Notes: generated from the letters alone by a model not told the origin. Positions 32,771 to 45,822 are shown, counted from the first letter of the stretch. The stretch: 64,000 nt of DNA from Enterobacter sp. EA-1 (GCA_002886105.1 CP025776.1:682001-746000), one strand, 5' to 3'. Program-made: numbers and translations.

Positions 32771-33348
32771 TGTCTACGCTTCTCTATTTGCATGGCTTTA
32801 ACAGCTCGCCGCGTTCCGCCAAGGCGACGCAGCTTTTCGCAGTGGCTGGCGCAACACCACCCGGAGATCGACGTCATTGTGCCGCAATTGCCGCCTTACC
32901 CTGCTGCGGCGGCGGAACTGGTTGAATCACTGGTGATGGCGCAAGGCGGTAAACAGCTTGGCATCGTAGGTTCGTCGCTGGGCGGCTATTTTGCGACCTC
33001 GCTTTCACAGTGTTTTATGTTACCGGCGGTGGTGGTCAATCCGGCGGTGCGGCCCTTCTGAATTGCTGGCGGATTTCCTCGGCAATAACGAGAACCCCTA
33101 CACGGGGCAACAATATGTGCTAGAGTCTCGCCATATTTACGAGCTCAAAGTGATGCAAGTTGACCCGCTCGAAGCGCCGGACCTTATCTGGCTGCTGCAA
33201 CAAACCGGGGACGAAGTGCTGGATTACCGCCGGTGCTGTGGCATATTACGACGCATGCCGCCAGACTGTGGAAGAGGGCGGAAACCATGCCTTTGTAGGC
33301 TTTGAGAATCATTTCACACAGATTATCGAGTTCCTTGGGCTGTGTTGA
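32770..33348 (+). CDS. yqiA: Acyl-CoA esterase / alpha-beta hydrolase YqiA
   Basis: A short alpha/beta hydrolase of about 193 residues. The oxyanion-hole region [18 protein letters not shown], nucleophile [10 protein letters not shown] (Ser in GxSxG) and catalytic His region [14 protein letters not shown] are present. E. coli YqiA hydrolyses acyl-CoA esters. Breaks are at about 32838, 33000, 33056 and 33232. It is coupled to cpdA upstream; parE follows 41 bp later. Confidence 0.95.
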
Positions 33349-33389
33349 GCTAACCGAGAAACGATGCGGTCACTATCTACGAACAAACC

Positions 33390-35285
<1,896 letters not shown>

Positions 35286-35290
35286 TGCAC

Positions 35291-35321
35291 AAAAAAGGGA
35301 TGCGTGCAGCATCCCTTTTTT
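35291..35321. terminator. Terminator between parE and hutG
   Basis: AAAAAAGGGATGC / GCATCCCTTTTTT with a short loop. It serves the two convergent genes and marks the left border of the 20-kb inserted region. Confidence 0.9.
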
Positions 35322-35322
35322 C

Positions 35323-36115
35323 TTAGCGGCGCAGATGCCGCTCGCCCCACTCCAGCGCGGTGTTGATCAGCGCGCTCAGTAACTGGCGGAACCGCTCGCT
35401 CTTCTCTTCTGACCGTAAATTGCTCTTCATCCATGTAGCAACATTGCGCGACCTCAAGCTGCACCGCATGAATATGCTGCTGCGGGTCACCATAGTGGCG
35501 GGTGATATAACCGCCTTTAAAGCGGCCATTTAACACCTTCGTGTAGTGCGGAAACGCCTCACAGCGTGCCAGCAATGCGGCACTCAGATCCGGTGCGCAG
35601 CTTGCGCCATCGGCTGTCCCAAAATTGAGATCCGGCAGCTTACCGTCGAACAGGCGTGGCACCACCGACTTGATCGAATGTGCATCCCACAACAAGGCAT
35701 AACCGAAGGTGTCGCGCAGCCTTGTCAGCTCCTGCATCAGCGCCTGATGATAAGGCTGCCACAGGTGCTGCAAAATCGCGGCTTTCATCGCCTCATCCGG
35801 CGCTTGCCCGGCATTAAACAATGGTTCACCGTCAAAGAACGTGGCCGGGAACAGGCCGGTGGTGGCAGTGCTGTACAGGGGTTTATCGTCGGCCGGGCGA
35901 TTTAAATCCACCACATAGCGGGAGTAGTTTGCGCTCAGCACGCTCGCGCCCAGCGTGCGAATGGGCTGATACAGCCGCGGAATGTGCCAGTCAGTATCTT
36001 CCAGCCGCTGCGCACGAGGCGTCAGCGCGGCGGCGATCTCCGGCGTCAGTTGCGTGCCGGGGTGCGGCATACTCACCAGCAACGGCAGCGTGCCCTGATG
36101 TAATTCGGAACCCAT
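35323..36115 (-). CDS. hutG: N-formylglutamate deformylase HutG
   Basis: This enzyme converts N-formylglutamate to glutamate and formate, the last step of the HutF-type pathway. Family segments are [57 protein letters not shown] and [11 protein letters not shown], about 263 residues. Only one break is evident (35412, expected [12 protein letters not shown]), after which the tail is [16 protein letters not shown]. The ATG at 36115 overlaps the hutI stop (TAATG), so hutI and hutG are translationally coupled. hutU lies upstream. Confidence 0.93.
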
Positions 36116-37321
36116 TAGTCATGCCAGACTTCCTCCCCCTTGTAGATCACCCGTTTGGATAATGTGCCACCCAGCCAGTAGCTCAGTTCCGCCGGATGTT
36201 CGACGTCCCACGCCACAAAACTGGCCTCTTTGCCTGCCTGCAACGTACCGCAATGCGCACTGATGCCTAACGCGCGGGCAGCATGGCAGGTCACCCCGCC
36301 AGCGCCTCTTCCGGCGTCAGGCGGAACAGGGTGCAGGCCATGTTCATCATCAGTCGCAGGGATAACACCGGAGACGTGCCGGGGTTCAGGTCGCTGGAAA
36401 TGGCCATCGGCACCCGGTACTGACGCAGCAGCGCCACAGGTGGCTGTTGCTGCTCGCGTAAAAAGTAGAATGCGCCCGGCAGCAGTACCGCCGTGGTGCC
36501 GTGTTGCGCCATCAGCGCAATATCCTCTTCGCACAGGTATTCCAGATGATCGGCCGAGAAGGGCGTTATAGCGGGCCGCCAGCCCTGCGCCATGCAGCAA
36601 CGAAAGTTGCTCCGCATGCAGTTTCACCGGTAAGCCCAACTGTTGCGCCTTGCGGAACACGCGCTCCACCTGTTCGGGGGGAGAAAGCCAGATGTTCGCA
36701 AAAGGCATCTACCGCATCCACCAGCCCTCCTGTGTGCAAATCGGGTAACCAGCGCTGGCAGATGTCGTCAATGTACTCATCAGCACGGTGCGTGTACTCC
36801 GCCGGCAACGCATGCGCGGCAAGACAGGTGCTGAAAAGGGTCAACGGCATCTCGTCAGCCAGCATACGGATCACCTGTAACATTTTCCGCTCATCGGCAA
36901 AACTGAGACCGTAACCGGACTTGATCTCCAGCGCCGTGACGCCGTCTTTGCGCAGTGCGTCGATGCGTTTGCGGGCGCTGTCCAGCAGTTGCTGTTGATC
37001 GGCGCTGCGGGTGGCATTGACGGTGCTGATAATGCCGCCGCCCGCTGCTGCAATCTCCGCATAGCTCGCCCCGTTGAGCCGCATCTCAAACTCGGCTGCG
37101 ATTGCCGCCAAACACGCTATGGCTGTGGCAATCAATCAGCCCCGGCGTAACCAGATGTCCATGCAGATCCACGTCATTATCCACCGATCCTTCCGGCTGC
37201 ATTCCTCTTTGCCCAGCCATACAATCTGCGGGCCATCGGTCAGCATGGCTGCCCCGGTTATCAGGTTATATTGCCCGTCCACCATGGTGGCAATCTGACA
37301 ATGGCGCCATAAAGTACGCAT
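36115..37321 (-). CDS. hutI: Imidazolonepropionase HutI
   Basis: HutI opens imidazolonepropionate to N-formimino-glutamate. The amidohydrolase metal motif [57 protein letters not shown], the corrected SADHLEYL and [11 protein letters not shown] (metal Asp region) are visible. About 405 residues. Breaks are at about 37180, 37120, 36690, 36570, 36290. It is between hutU and hutG on one transcript. Confidence 0.94.
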
Positions 37322-37369
37322 AAGCGTTCTCCCGTGATGATAGTGCGCGGTGGTTACCGCGCCTTTAAA

Positions 37370-39042
37370 TCATGACCCAGAAATCATCGGCAGGTTGAGG
37401 CCGTGCTCGTTGGCGCAGGCAATGGCCGAATCGTAGCCCGCATCCGCATGGCGCATCACGCCTGTCGCCGGATCGTTATGCAGCACGCGGGCAATACGCT
37501 CTGCGGCTTCATCCGTGCCGTCGCATACCACCACCATTCCGGAATGTTGGGAAAAGCCCATACCCACCCCGCCGCCGTGGTGCAGAGAGACCAGTCGCGC
37601 CGCTGGCGGTATTCAGCAATGCATTCAGCAGCGGCCAGTCGGAAACGGCATCAGAGCCATCTTTCATCGACTCCGTTTCCCGGTTAGGGCTGGCGACGGA
37701 ACCTGAATCGAGGTGGTCGCGGCCAATGACAATCGGCGCGGAAACTTCGCCACGTCTGACCATTTCGTTAAATGCCAGCCCCAGCTTCGCGCGCTGCCCC
37801 AGACCGACCCAGCAGATACGCGCCGGCAAGCCCCGGAAACTGATGCGCTCTTTTGCCATATCCAGCCAGCGGTGCAGGTGCGCATCGTCGGGAATCAGCG
37901 CTTTCACCTTTTCATCGGTACGATAGATATCTTGCGGATCGCCGGACAGCGCCGCCCAACGGAACGGGCCGATCCCCCCGGCAAAACAGCGGGCGAATAT
38001 AGGCGGGCACAAAACCGGAAAGTCGAACGCGTTGCTGACGCCCATCTCTTTCGCCATCTGGCGGATGTTATTGCCATAATCAAATGTAGGAATGCCCTGC
38101 TGCTGGAAGGCGAGCATTGCTTTCACATGCTCTGCCATAGAGGCTTTTGCCGCCTGAATCACCTGTGCAGGCTCTGTCTTCGCGCGTTCGCGGTAGGTTT
38201 CCCACTGCCAGCCGATGGGCAGATAGCCGTTCAGTGGATCGTGGGCGCTGGTTTGATCGGTGACGAGGTCCGGGCGCACACCACGTTTAACCAGCTCTGG
38301 CAATATCTCTGCTGCGTTGCCGTGCAGCGCGAAACCGCTTTGCCCTCGCGGGTGTAGCGATGAATACGCGCCAGCGCATCATCCAGATCGCTTGCCTGCT
38401 CGTCCACATAGCCGGTGCGCAGACGGAAATCGATACGCGACTGCTGGCACTCAATGTTCAGTGAACAGGCGCCAGCCAGCGTGGCTGCCAGCGGCTGCGC
38501 GCCGCCCATGCCGCCCAGTCCCGCGGTCAGTACCCAACGCCCGCTCAGTGAACCGTTATAGTGCTGGCGACCCGCTTCCACGAAGGTTTCGTAGGTGCCC
38601 TGCACGATCCTCGGCTGCCAATATAGATCCGGGATCCGGCGGTCATCTGCCCGTACATCGCCAGCCCTTTGGCATCCAGTTCATTAAAGTGTTCCCAGTT
38701 CGCCCAATGGGGAACAAGGTTGGAGTTGGCGATCAGCACCCGGGGAGCATTCGTATGGGTTTTAAACACGCCCACCGGTTTGCCGGACTGCACCAGCAGC
38801 GTTTCATCGTCGTTGAGCTGTTTCCAGCGCCTCAACCATTTTATCGAAGCACTCCCAGTTGCGCGCCGCACGACCAATTCCCCGTAGACCACCAGTTCTT
38901 TGGGATTTTCCGCGACGTCAGGATCCAGATTATTCATCAGCATGCGCAGCGGGGCTTCCCGTCAGCCAGCTTTTGCATTCAATGTTGTGCCGCGCGGCGC
39001 CCTGATTTCAACATCACGATAACGGGAAAATTCACTACTCAT
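37370..39042 (-). CDS. hutU: Urocanate hydratase HutU
   Basis: HutU hydrates urocanate to imidazolonepropionate with tightly bound NAD. Visible parts: [16 protein letters not shown] (near 38900), a broken [10 protein letters not shown] nucleotide-binding segment (38500), [75 protein letters not shown] and [17 protein letters not shown]. About 557 residues. More than eight frameshifts interrupt it, in the style of the rest of the window. The start [18 protein letters not shown] is at 39042. Confidence 0.94.
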
Positions 39043-39110
39043 GCGGTTTACCTTCTCTGTTGGCTAGCGGAATAAATGCTCGCTGAAATGGCGATATCAT
39101 TTTGCAGTAT

Positions 39111-39124
39111 CTTGTATATACATG
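39111..39124. promoter_or_regulatory. HutC operator-like palindrome (hutU side)
   Basis: CTTGTATATACATG contains the TGTATATACA palindrome that GntR/HutC regulators bind in Pseudomonas and Klebsiella relatives. It lies 69 bp upstream of the hutU start. Confidence 0.65.
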
Positions 39125-39442
39125 ATAAGCACATACGGTGCCACTTTGATCATTTTATTTATTTTCGAGTAAAAACAGCTTGTTAAAAACGCACTTTTTT
39201 ATTGGTGTGCGTTTATCAGCCTGATTTATTGCTGTTTTTCTGCACCGTTATTGTGCGTGACGAGGAGATTTGTGAGCAATTCAGGTGCAAAAAAAGCGAG
39301 CCGGGTGCTGAGGGCAACTCAGGTGAATAGACCTTTTCCCACGAACTCTGAACGCTTTTGTTGATTTAACTTTATGTTTTTATGCTTTTTTTATTTGAAT
39401 GCATGATTGTTGCAATGACGTTATGGCACATGGCTTTGCAAG

Positions 39443-39466
39443 TTGTACATACAAGGATATACATAC
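39443..39466. promoter_or_regulatory. HutC operator-like repeats (ABC transporter side)
   Basis: TTGTACATACAAG is immediately followed by GATATACATAC. Both resemble the TGTATATACA core found at the other two hut promoters. They lie about 56 bp before the ABC ATPase start. Confidence 0.55.
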
Positions 39467-39521
39467 GGCCTGTTACCCGGCCCTGTTCTTTGGCGGCACA
39501 TGATGACCATAAGGCGTAGCG

Positions 39522-40622
39522 ATGATTACTTTCAATAATGTGACCAAGCATTATGACGACGGCACCGTCGTGGTGGATGGCCTGAACCTCGGTTGCGCCG
39601 GGAGGGAAAATTACCGTACTGGTGGGGCCGTCCGGCTGCGGAAAAACCACCTCATTACGGATGATCAACCGGCTGGTGGAACCCTCTTCCGGCACCATTT
39701 TGCTGAACGGTGAATCCACCGCGCAAATGGATGTGGTGCAACTGCGTCGACGCATTGGTTACGTCATCCAGAATGCCGGGCTGTTTCCGCATAAAACCAT
39801 CCTCGATAACATCGCCACCACCGCCATCCTTAACGGTGCGACCAAAAGCAAAGCCAGAGCCAGAGCGGGGGGAACTGCTGGAGGTGGTCGGGCTGGCGTC
39901 GCAACTGGCAAAACGTTACCCGTGGCAGCTCTCCGGTGGGCAACAACAGCGCGTTGGCGTGGCCCGTGCGCTGGCCGCCGACCCGGAATTTATGCTGATG
40001 GATGAACCCTTCAGCGCAGTCGACCCGGTGGTGCGCGAACAGTTGCAGGAGGAGTTTCTGCGCATTCAGAAGGCGGTGAGCAAGACCATTATTATGGTCA
40101 CCCACGACATTGATGAAGCGATGAAGCTGGGGGACTGCGTGGCGGTTTTGGAAACCCGGCGGCAAGCTGGCACAGCTGGCTACGCCCGGGGAATTGCTGA
40201 ATGCGCCGCAAAGCGAATTTGTGGCGGACTTTATTGGCCGCGATCGCGGCTATCGCAAACTCAGTTTTCACGCTTCCGGGCCGCTGCCTGCGCTTCCAGG
40301 CGGAACCTGCCATTGAAATGGGCGCATCCCTTTCACAAGCGTGCGGCGTCAGCGCGCAACGCTGGTTATTGGTCACGCAGCAGGGCAAAGCCTGTGGTTG
40401 GTTCGACACTCACCAGCAGGTAGAGATTATTGCCCCGGAAAACATCAACTGGGTGCTACCTTTTCGCCACAGGGTGGCACACTGCGTCAGTTGCTGGACT
40501 CGGCGTTAAGCTCTCCCTGTCATCGCGCTGTGGTGGTTGACGAACAGCACCGACCGGTGGGATCGCTGTCGCTGGAAAAGGTGCTGGATGCCTGCAAGTC
40601 GCTGACGCAGGAGGCGCTATGA
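39522..40622 (+). CDS. Betaine-type ABC transporter ATP-binding protein (ProV/OpuCA family)
   Basis: The ATPase of a QAT-family importer, about 366 residues. Walker [16 protein letters not shown]-loop [17 protein letters not shown], signature [15 protein letters not shown], Walker [14 protein letters not shown] and the switch His (MVTHDIDEA) are visible. A C-terminal CBS-like regulatory domain covers about residues 250-366 ([31 protein letters not shown]). Breaks are at about 39593, 39868, 40155, 40290 and 40465. Its stop overlaps the next permease ATG (ATGA). The location between hutU and the lyase suggests import of histidine, urocanate or a betaine derivative; HutXWV of Pseudomonas is a precedent. 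Confidence 0.92.
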
Positions 40623-41264
40623 GGTTTGACTGGCTGTGGGCGCAGAGCGACCGAATCCTCCTCACTGCTGTTGTGGCACTGCTACTTATCGATTACGCCA
40701 ATCATGATAGGGCTGTTACTGGCCGTTCCGGTTGGCTGGGCAGTGCACAGCCTGCCGGGCGTCAAAGCGGTGATCCTCAATCTGTTTGGCCTGCTGTACA
40801 CCATTCCGTCGCTGGCGCTGTTTGTGCTGTTGCCGCCGCTGCTGAATACGCAAATCCTCGATCCGCTCAACGTGGTGGTGGCGCTGACCATTTACAGCTT
40901 TGCGCTGCTGGTCAGGACGGTGTGCGACGGGCTGGATTCGGTCTCAACTGAGACCCGGCAGTCTGCTTATGCGCTGGGCTACACACCGCTGCAACAGTTC
41001 CTGCAAATCGATCTGCCGCTTGCCGTGCCGGTGATTGGCGCGGGTCTGCGCGTCGCGGTGGTGTCCAACGTCAGTATTGTCTCCGTGGCGGCGCTGATTG
41101 GCGCGCCGCAGTTGGGGTCGCTGTTTACGCAGGGTTTTCAGTTGCAGTTTCTCACGCCGATTATCGCCGGTATTGCGCTGTGTATCGTGCTGGCGCTGGT
41201 GCTTGATGCGCTGGTCGTGGCGACAACCCGAGTCTTGAGTCGCTGGCAACCTAAAAGGGGATGA
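40619..41264 (+). CDS. ABC transporter permease 1 (betaine/QAT type)
   Basis: A membrane subunit of about 215 residues. It starts [13 protein letters not shown], with helices around ITPIMIGLLLAVPVGWAVHS and LFGLLYTIPSLALFVLLPPL. The EAA-type cytoplasmic loop ETRQSAYALGYTPLQQFLQIDLP contacts the ATPase. Two indels near 40665-40690 break the first helix region. It overlaps the ATPase gene by 4 bp, and the next permease starts 3 bp after its stop. Confidence 0.92.
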
Positions 41265-41267
41265 GCA

Positions 41268-41958
41268 ATGTCTGAATGGTTTTTCGATCCCAGCCACTGG
41301 TACGGCGATGATGGCATTGCGCCTCTGCTGTTACAGCATGTGGGCTATAGCGCAGCGGCGCTGGCATTCGCCATCGCCATTGCTTTCCCCGGTGGGTTGC
41401 TATACCGGGCATACCGGCAAAGGGGAAGCGCTGTTAATTGGCACGACGAACGCACTGCGCTCGCTGCCCTCGTTTGGTCTGATTATCTTGCTGGTGATCC
41501 TGCTGGCAGGCTATTTCGAATCGGATATGGCCTTTGTACTGCCTTGCATCATTGTGCTGGTGGTTCTGGCGTTGCCTCCGGTGGCGCTGGGCGTGCATGC
41601 GGGTATTCGCTCGGTGGATCCCGGCGTGCACGATGCAGCGAAAGGCATTGGCCTGACCCCGTTGCAGGTGCTGATGCAGGTGGAGTTACCCTGCGCCGCG
41701 CCGCTGATCCTCTCCGGTATTCGCAGCGCGGCGCTGCAAATCGTCTCTACCGCTACCATCGCGGCGTATGTGTCGCTTGGCGGCCTCGGGCGGCTGATTA
41801 TCGATGGTAGAGCGGCGAATGACTTCGCCCAAATGACCGCCGGCGCGATCCTCGTCGCGCTGCTGGCACTGATGATTGATCTCTTATTTTCGCTCGCCGG
41901 GAAAGTGATGGTGTCACCGAGGCATCTCCCGGCGTACCCACAACCAGTAGTCCTTTAA
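41268..41958 (+). CDS. ABC transporter permease 2 (betaine/QAT type)
   Basis: The second membrane subunit is about 230 residues. It shows TTNALRSLPSFGLIILLVI, an EAA-type loop VDPGVHDAAKGIGLTPLQVL and a conserved STATIAAYVSLGGLGRLIIDG. One break near 41395 interrupts PVGLYTGHTGKGEALL. Two permeases with one ATPase and one binding protein is the OsmVWXY/YehWXYZ arrangement. Confidence 0.92.
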
Positions 41959-41976
41959 TAACAGAAGGTTAATACG

Positions 41977-42862
41977 ATGAATGTTCAGAAACGCTCTCTT
42001 ATGTTGCTCAGTGCCGCACTGCTGTCTGTCGCTTCTTCTGTCTGGGCTGCGGACGCCGGTCAGAAAGTCATTATCGGCTCGGCGGATTTTCCGGAAAACC
42101 AGTTGCTGGCGACCATTTATGCCGGGGCGCTGGAAGCGCAGAACATTCCGGTAGAGAAAAAACTCAATATCGGCAGCCGCGAAGTTTATATTCCGGCGCT
42201 GCTTGATGGCTCTATCAACGTAATCCCGGAGTACAGTGGCGCGCTGCTGAGCTATCTGGATGCGAAAAACACCGCGCACAGCTCGGAAGAGGTGGCAACC
42301 GCGCTGGCCACGAAACTGCCGAAAAATGTCAGCATGCTGAACACCTCCGCGGCGCAGAACAGTGATGTGCTTGCGGTGACGAAAAAGACCGCCGACAAGT
42401 ACAAACTGAAAACCATCGACGATCTGAAGCCGATTGCCGGTGAACTGGTACTTGGCGGCCCGGCGGAGTGGAAAACCCGCCATGAAGGCGTTCCCGGCCT
42501 GCGCGAGGTCTACGGCCTGAATTTCAAAAGCTTTAAAGTGCTGGATGTTGCCGGTCCGTTGACGCTGACCGCCCTGAAAAACAACCAGATCCGAGGTCGC
42601 GGATCTCACCTCCACTACGCCGGAGATCAAAAAGATCACACTGGTGGCGCTTGACGATCCCAAGCACCTGTTTGCAGCGCAGAATATTGTTCCCATCGTC
42701 GCCAGCGCCACGCTGAACCCGACCATTCAGAGCACGCTGAACACGATCTCCGCTCAATTGACGACCGAGGATCTGATTGCCATGAATGAACAGCTTGCTG
42801 AGTTCGCCAGCATTGACGATGTGGCGCACCAGTGGCTGGTTAAACACCAACTGAGCAAGTAA
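41977..42862 (+). CDS. ABC transporter substrate-binding protein (OpuAC/OsmX family)
   Basis: The signal peptide (MLLSAALLSVASSVWAADA) precedes an OpuAC-like fold: VIIGSADFPENQLLATIYA, GSREVYIPALLDGSINVIPE and YSGALLSYLD. Binding proteins of this class use aromatic cages for quaternary amines; such residues cannot be assigned by eye. About 295 residues. A single break near 42590 separates ALKNNQI from the tail, which runs through TLVALDDPKHLFAAQNIVPI to WLVKHQLSK. It is 14 bp ahead of the lyase gene, so it is in one operon with it. Confidence 0.92.
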
Positions 42863-42876
42863 GGAGCGGCAGCAAG

Positions 42877-44441
42877 ATGACGACAATTACCCTTTCTTCC
42901 GCGCAACAGACGGATGCGGTGACATTAGGCCGGGCTGCCACGACCCTTGATGAACTGGTGCGCATTGCCGATGGCGCGCCAGTGGCGCTGGATCCTGATG
43001 CGCTGTCGCACATGGATACGGTCAGCGGGTATATCCACAACGCCATTACCCGGGGCGACGTGATCTATGGCCTGACGACCGGCGTGGGAGATCTGGTGAC
43101 TGAGCGTCTCTCTGCGGATCAGATTGCCAGCATGCAGCTTAATATGCTGCGCAGTCATGCCTGTGGTATGGGCGCGGATCTGTCGGTACGGGAAGTGCGG
43201 GCGATGATGGCGGTGATGCTGAAATCGTTGCTGCAAGGATGCAGCGGCGTCAGTGCTGAACTGGCGCAGCGGATGGCGCTAATGCTGAACCGGCAGCTGA
43301 CTCCGTGGTCTCCGGCAGGTGGATCCGTTGGCTATCTGATTGCCACCGCGCATATCGGTTTATCCCTGTTTGGCGAAGGGCAGTGCTGGTATCAGGGGCA
43401 GTTACTGCCTTCCGCCGATGCGCTGGCAAAGGCGGGGGATCCCGCCCCGAATCCCCCGGCCCGCGTGAAGGGCATGCGCTGATCAGCGGCACGTACGAAA
43501 TCACCGCGTTGGCCTGCACCGGCGGTGCGGGATTTTGAACAGTTGTTGCCGGTCGCGGATATGGCGGGCGGCATGTGTCTTGAAGCGTTGAAAGGCAACA
43601 CGCGCGGCTACGATGCGCGGCTGCATGCGCTACGCCCCCATGACGGGCAGCAGGAAACGGCGCGCATTTTGCGCCGCTTATTGCAGGGAAGCGACATTCT
43701 TCAACATTACCGCGACCATCGGGTACAGGATGCGCTCAGCCTGCGTTGCATTCCGCAGATCCATGGCGCGGTGCGTGATCAACTGGCGCATTGCCGCCAT
43801 ATTGTGACCACCGAACTCAATTCCGGTCACCGATAACCCGGTATTTTTAATCGAAGCGGATGCACTGGTGACGTTGCCGGGCGGCAACGGTCATGGCGCG
43901 CCACTGGCACTGGCGCTGGATGCGCTGGCGGTGGCGATTGCCCAGCTCAGTACCGCCTCGCAGGCGCGTTCAGACCGGATCACTAACGTACATCCTCAGC
44001 GGACTGCCTGCGTTTCTGGTGGGCAAAAGCGGCGCCAATTCCGGGATGATGATCCCGCCGTATGTTGCTGCCGCGCTCGCCGGGGATAACCGTAGCACGG
44101 CTGCGCCCGCCAGCGTGCACACGGTATCGACCTGCGCCGGGCAGGAAGATCATATCAGCATGGGGGTGTCGGCGGCGCGTAAGGCGCGGCAAGCGGTGGC
44201 GAACGCGGTGGATATTGTGGCGATTGAACTGCTGTGTGCCTGCCGGGCGATTGAGTTCCACCGCCCGCTGCGGGCATCCATTGGCACGGAGTTAACGTTG
44301 GCGCAGGTGCGTAAGCGGGTGGCGTTTCGTGAAACGGATACGGCGCTCTATCCGGATATGCACGCGGTGCGCGATCTGATTGCCAGCGGTGAGTTGAGCC
44401 GCCAGCTTTGCGCGCTGATTAGCGACGCCGACAATGGATAA
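42877..44441 (+). CDS. hutH: Histidine ammonia-lyase family protein (HutH-like) lacking the MIO triad
   Basis: Fold and length (about 515 residues) match the HAL/PAL family: YGLTTGVGDLVTERL (catalytic Tyr region), NMLRSHACGMG, ALKGNTRGYDARLHALRPH, CAGQEDHISMGVSAARKARQ. The segment that should hold the Ala-Ser-Gly triad (usually GSVGASGDLAPLAH) reads GGSVGYLIATAHIG in an unbroken frame from the start codon, so the loss is not an indel artefact. QDxYSLRC also reads QDALSLRC, without the Tyr. Frames break later at about 43438, 43525, 43830 and 43990. Without MIO it is unlikely to deaminate histidine by the classical mechanism. A paralogue of unknown function next to hutXWV is known in Pseudomonas. 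Confidence 0.85.
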
Positions 44442-45015
44442 ACGCCAGCGTCGCGATTAGCGGGGAGGAGCGTTACGCAGGCGAAAAGCGTGTCTGCGCC
44501 TGCGTCGACCGTGAGGGTTGCCGGAGCATCGATCAACAGGCTGTCGTAATGCTGCAAGGTAAATAACTGCGCGTTAACGGTGACATCCAACACGTCACCG
44601 GCGTTAAACAGCAGCAGGGTGCCTTGCGGGTGCGTCCACTCTCCAGCGCGCGCGCCCAGCGAACGTCGGCCTGTGTGGTTTGCGGGTTGTAGATAACATT
44701 GAAATCCAGCAGCGGCCCGCCGACTACTTCGCAGTATGTGTCGCTGTCGCCGTCAAAATCCGTTGCCTGAAAAGGGGGGATCAATGCGCTGCGCTGGCCG
44801 TCCGGTAGGTGAGGAACATGCCGTCGCCTTCCAGCACGCTGATATTTCGCAGGTAGCCAGAGAAACGCGAGAATGCACCGTTTTCACGAATGGTGGCGAC
44901 CGATATGCGCCAGTCGTACGCTTCGCCTCCGGAAAACGACACACTTCACGGGTCACGCCCGGCCGTTTTTCCAGCGCATCTCCGCATAGTCGGCGTAGGG
45001 CAGCAGCACGGTCAT
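44348..45015 (-). CDS. hutD: HutD/Ves family protein (DUF886)
   Basis: A cupin-like protein often linked to hut genes, proposed to govern pathway flux. Segments: MTVLLPYADYAEMRWKNG then GVTREVCRFPE, a broken WRISVATIRENGAFSRF, ALIPPFQATDFDGDSDTYCE, GGPLLDFNVIYN and YDSLLIDAPATLTVDAGADTLFA. The ATG at 45015 overlaps the hutC stop (ATGA). Breaks occur near 44985, 44915-44800 and 44645. The end is uncertain: the open frame runs to 44348, overlapping hutH on the other strand, but an indel near 44450 may hide an earlier stop. Confidence 0.85.
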
Positions 45016-45772
45016 TTGCGCATGCTTCCTTCCAGCCGGTAGCGCGGGCTGTGGTAGACCAGCCGCACGCTGGTGACGATTTTTTGTCCTCGGCGACCGG
45101 TCCGGTGCGGCGATTGACCTGTAAGCAAGGAGTGTGCTCATCGATTTCCGAGGTACGCGCACTCCGTGCGGGGCACGTTGACCGCCTCGATAATGTGTTC
45201 CCCTTCCACAATCGGCGCGATGGAGGAGAGATAGGCATTCGGGGTGATGCGGGTAAAATCCTGTTGCAGATAGTCCGGCACAATCAGCGCATTCACCAGC
45301 CGGTCTTCCAGCATCACCGGTACGCCGTTTTCGTAATGGCAGATCAGCGAGTGGAACAGGCGGCTGCCTTTTGGCAGGTTAAACGCCAGCGCTTGCTGGG
45401 CATCGGCATGCAACTGGGTCAACTCAAGCACCCGGGCGTGGTGGCGATGACCACGGCTGATAATCTCATCGGCGATGTTATTGATTTCCAGCAGCGCAGA
45501 CTGCCCGCGCACTTCGGCGACAAAGGTGCCGACGCCCTGCATACGCACCAGCAGACCTTCGGCGGTCAGCTCGCGCAGGGCGCGGTTAATGGTCATGCGG
45601 CTATAGCCGAACTGGCTGACCAGTTCACTTTCGGACGGCACGCGGAAATTAACCGGCCAGACACCGCTGTGAACATTGGTTTTGATCATGCTTTTACCCT
45701 TTCATAGAAAGGGGCGGGCTGATCCAGATGCCCTTCTTCAGCCACTGCTTTAAACACGTCGCTTTGCGCCAT
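45012..45772 (-). CDS. hutC: Histidine utilization repressor HutC (GntR family)
   Basis: HutC represses hut operons and is released by urocanate. The winged helix includes VPSESELVSQFGYSRMTINR and the UTRA effector domain includes FNLPKGSRLFHSLICHYENG and PYLSS-like ITPNAYLSSIAPIVEGEHI, ending YRLEGSMRK. Start MAQSDVFKAVAEEGHLDQP at 45772, with one A missing at about 45694. A break near 45145 precedes the last 40 residues. It lies opposite hutF across HutC-like boxes, so it is probably autoregulated. Confidence 0.95.
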
Positions 45773-45822
45773 TACGCTATCCTCACCTGATGAGTGATAA
45801 AGTTTACTCTACCCCCTATTGG

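Larger units (their letters stand above)
39043..39521. promoter_or_regulatory. Divergent regulatory region of the hut locus
   Basis: The 479-bp AT-rich region separates hutU (minus) from the ABC-hutH operon (plus). It contains no gene that I can support. It carries at least two HutC-like boxes (39111-39124 near hutU, 39443-39466 near the ABC genes), consistent with coordinate repression of both arms by HutC. Confidence 0.65.

Noticed and set aside
38260-39075. Open frame antisense to hutU (271 codons)
   Set aside because: It is rich in Pro/Arg/His typical of shadow frames and overlaps urocanate hydratase, whose segments are recognisable on the other strand.
44736-45707. Long open frame antisense to hutC/hutD (323 codons)
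   Set aside because: The minus strand encodes clear HutC and HutD; this plus-strand frame is a GC-rich shadow.
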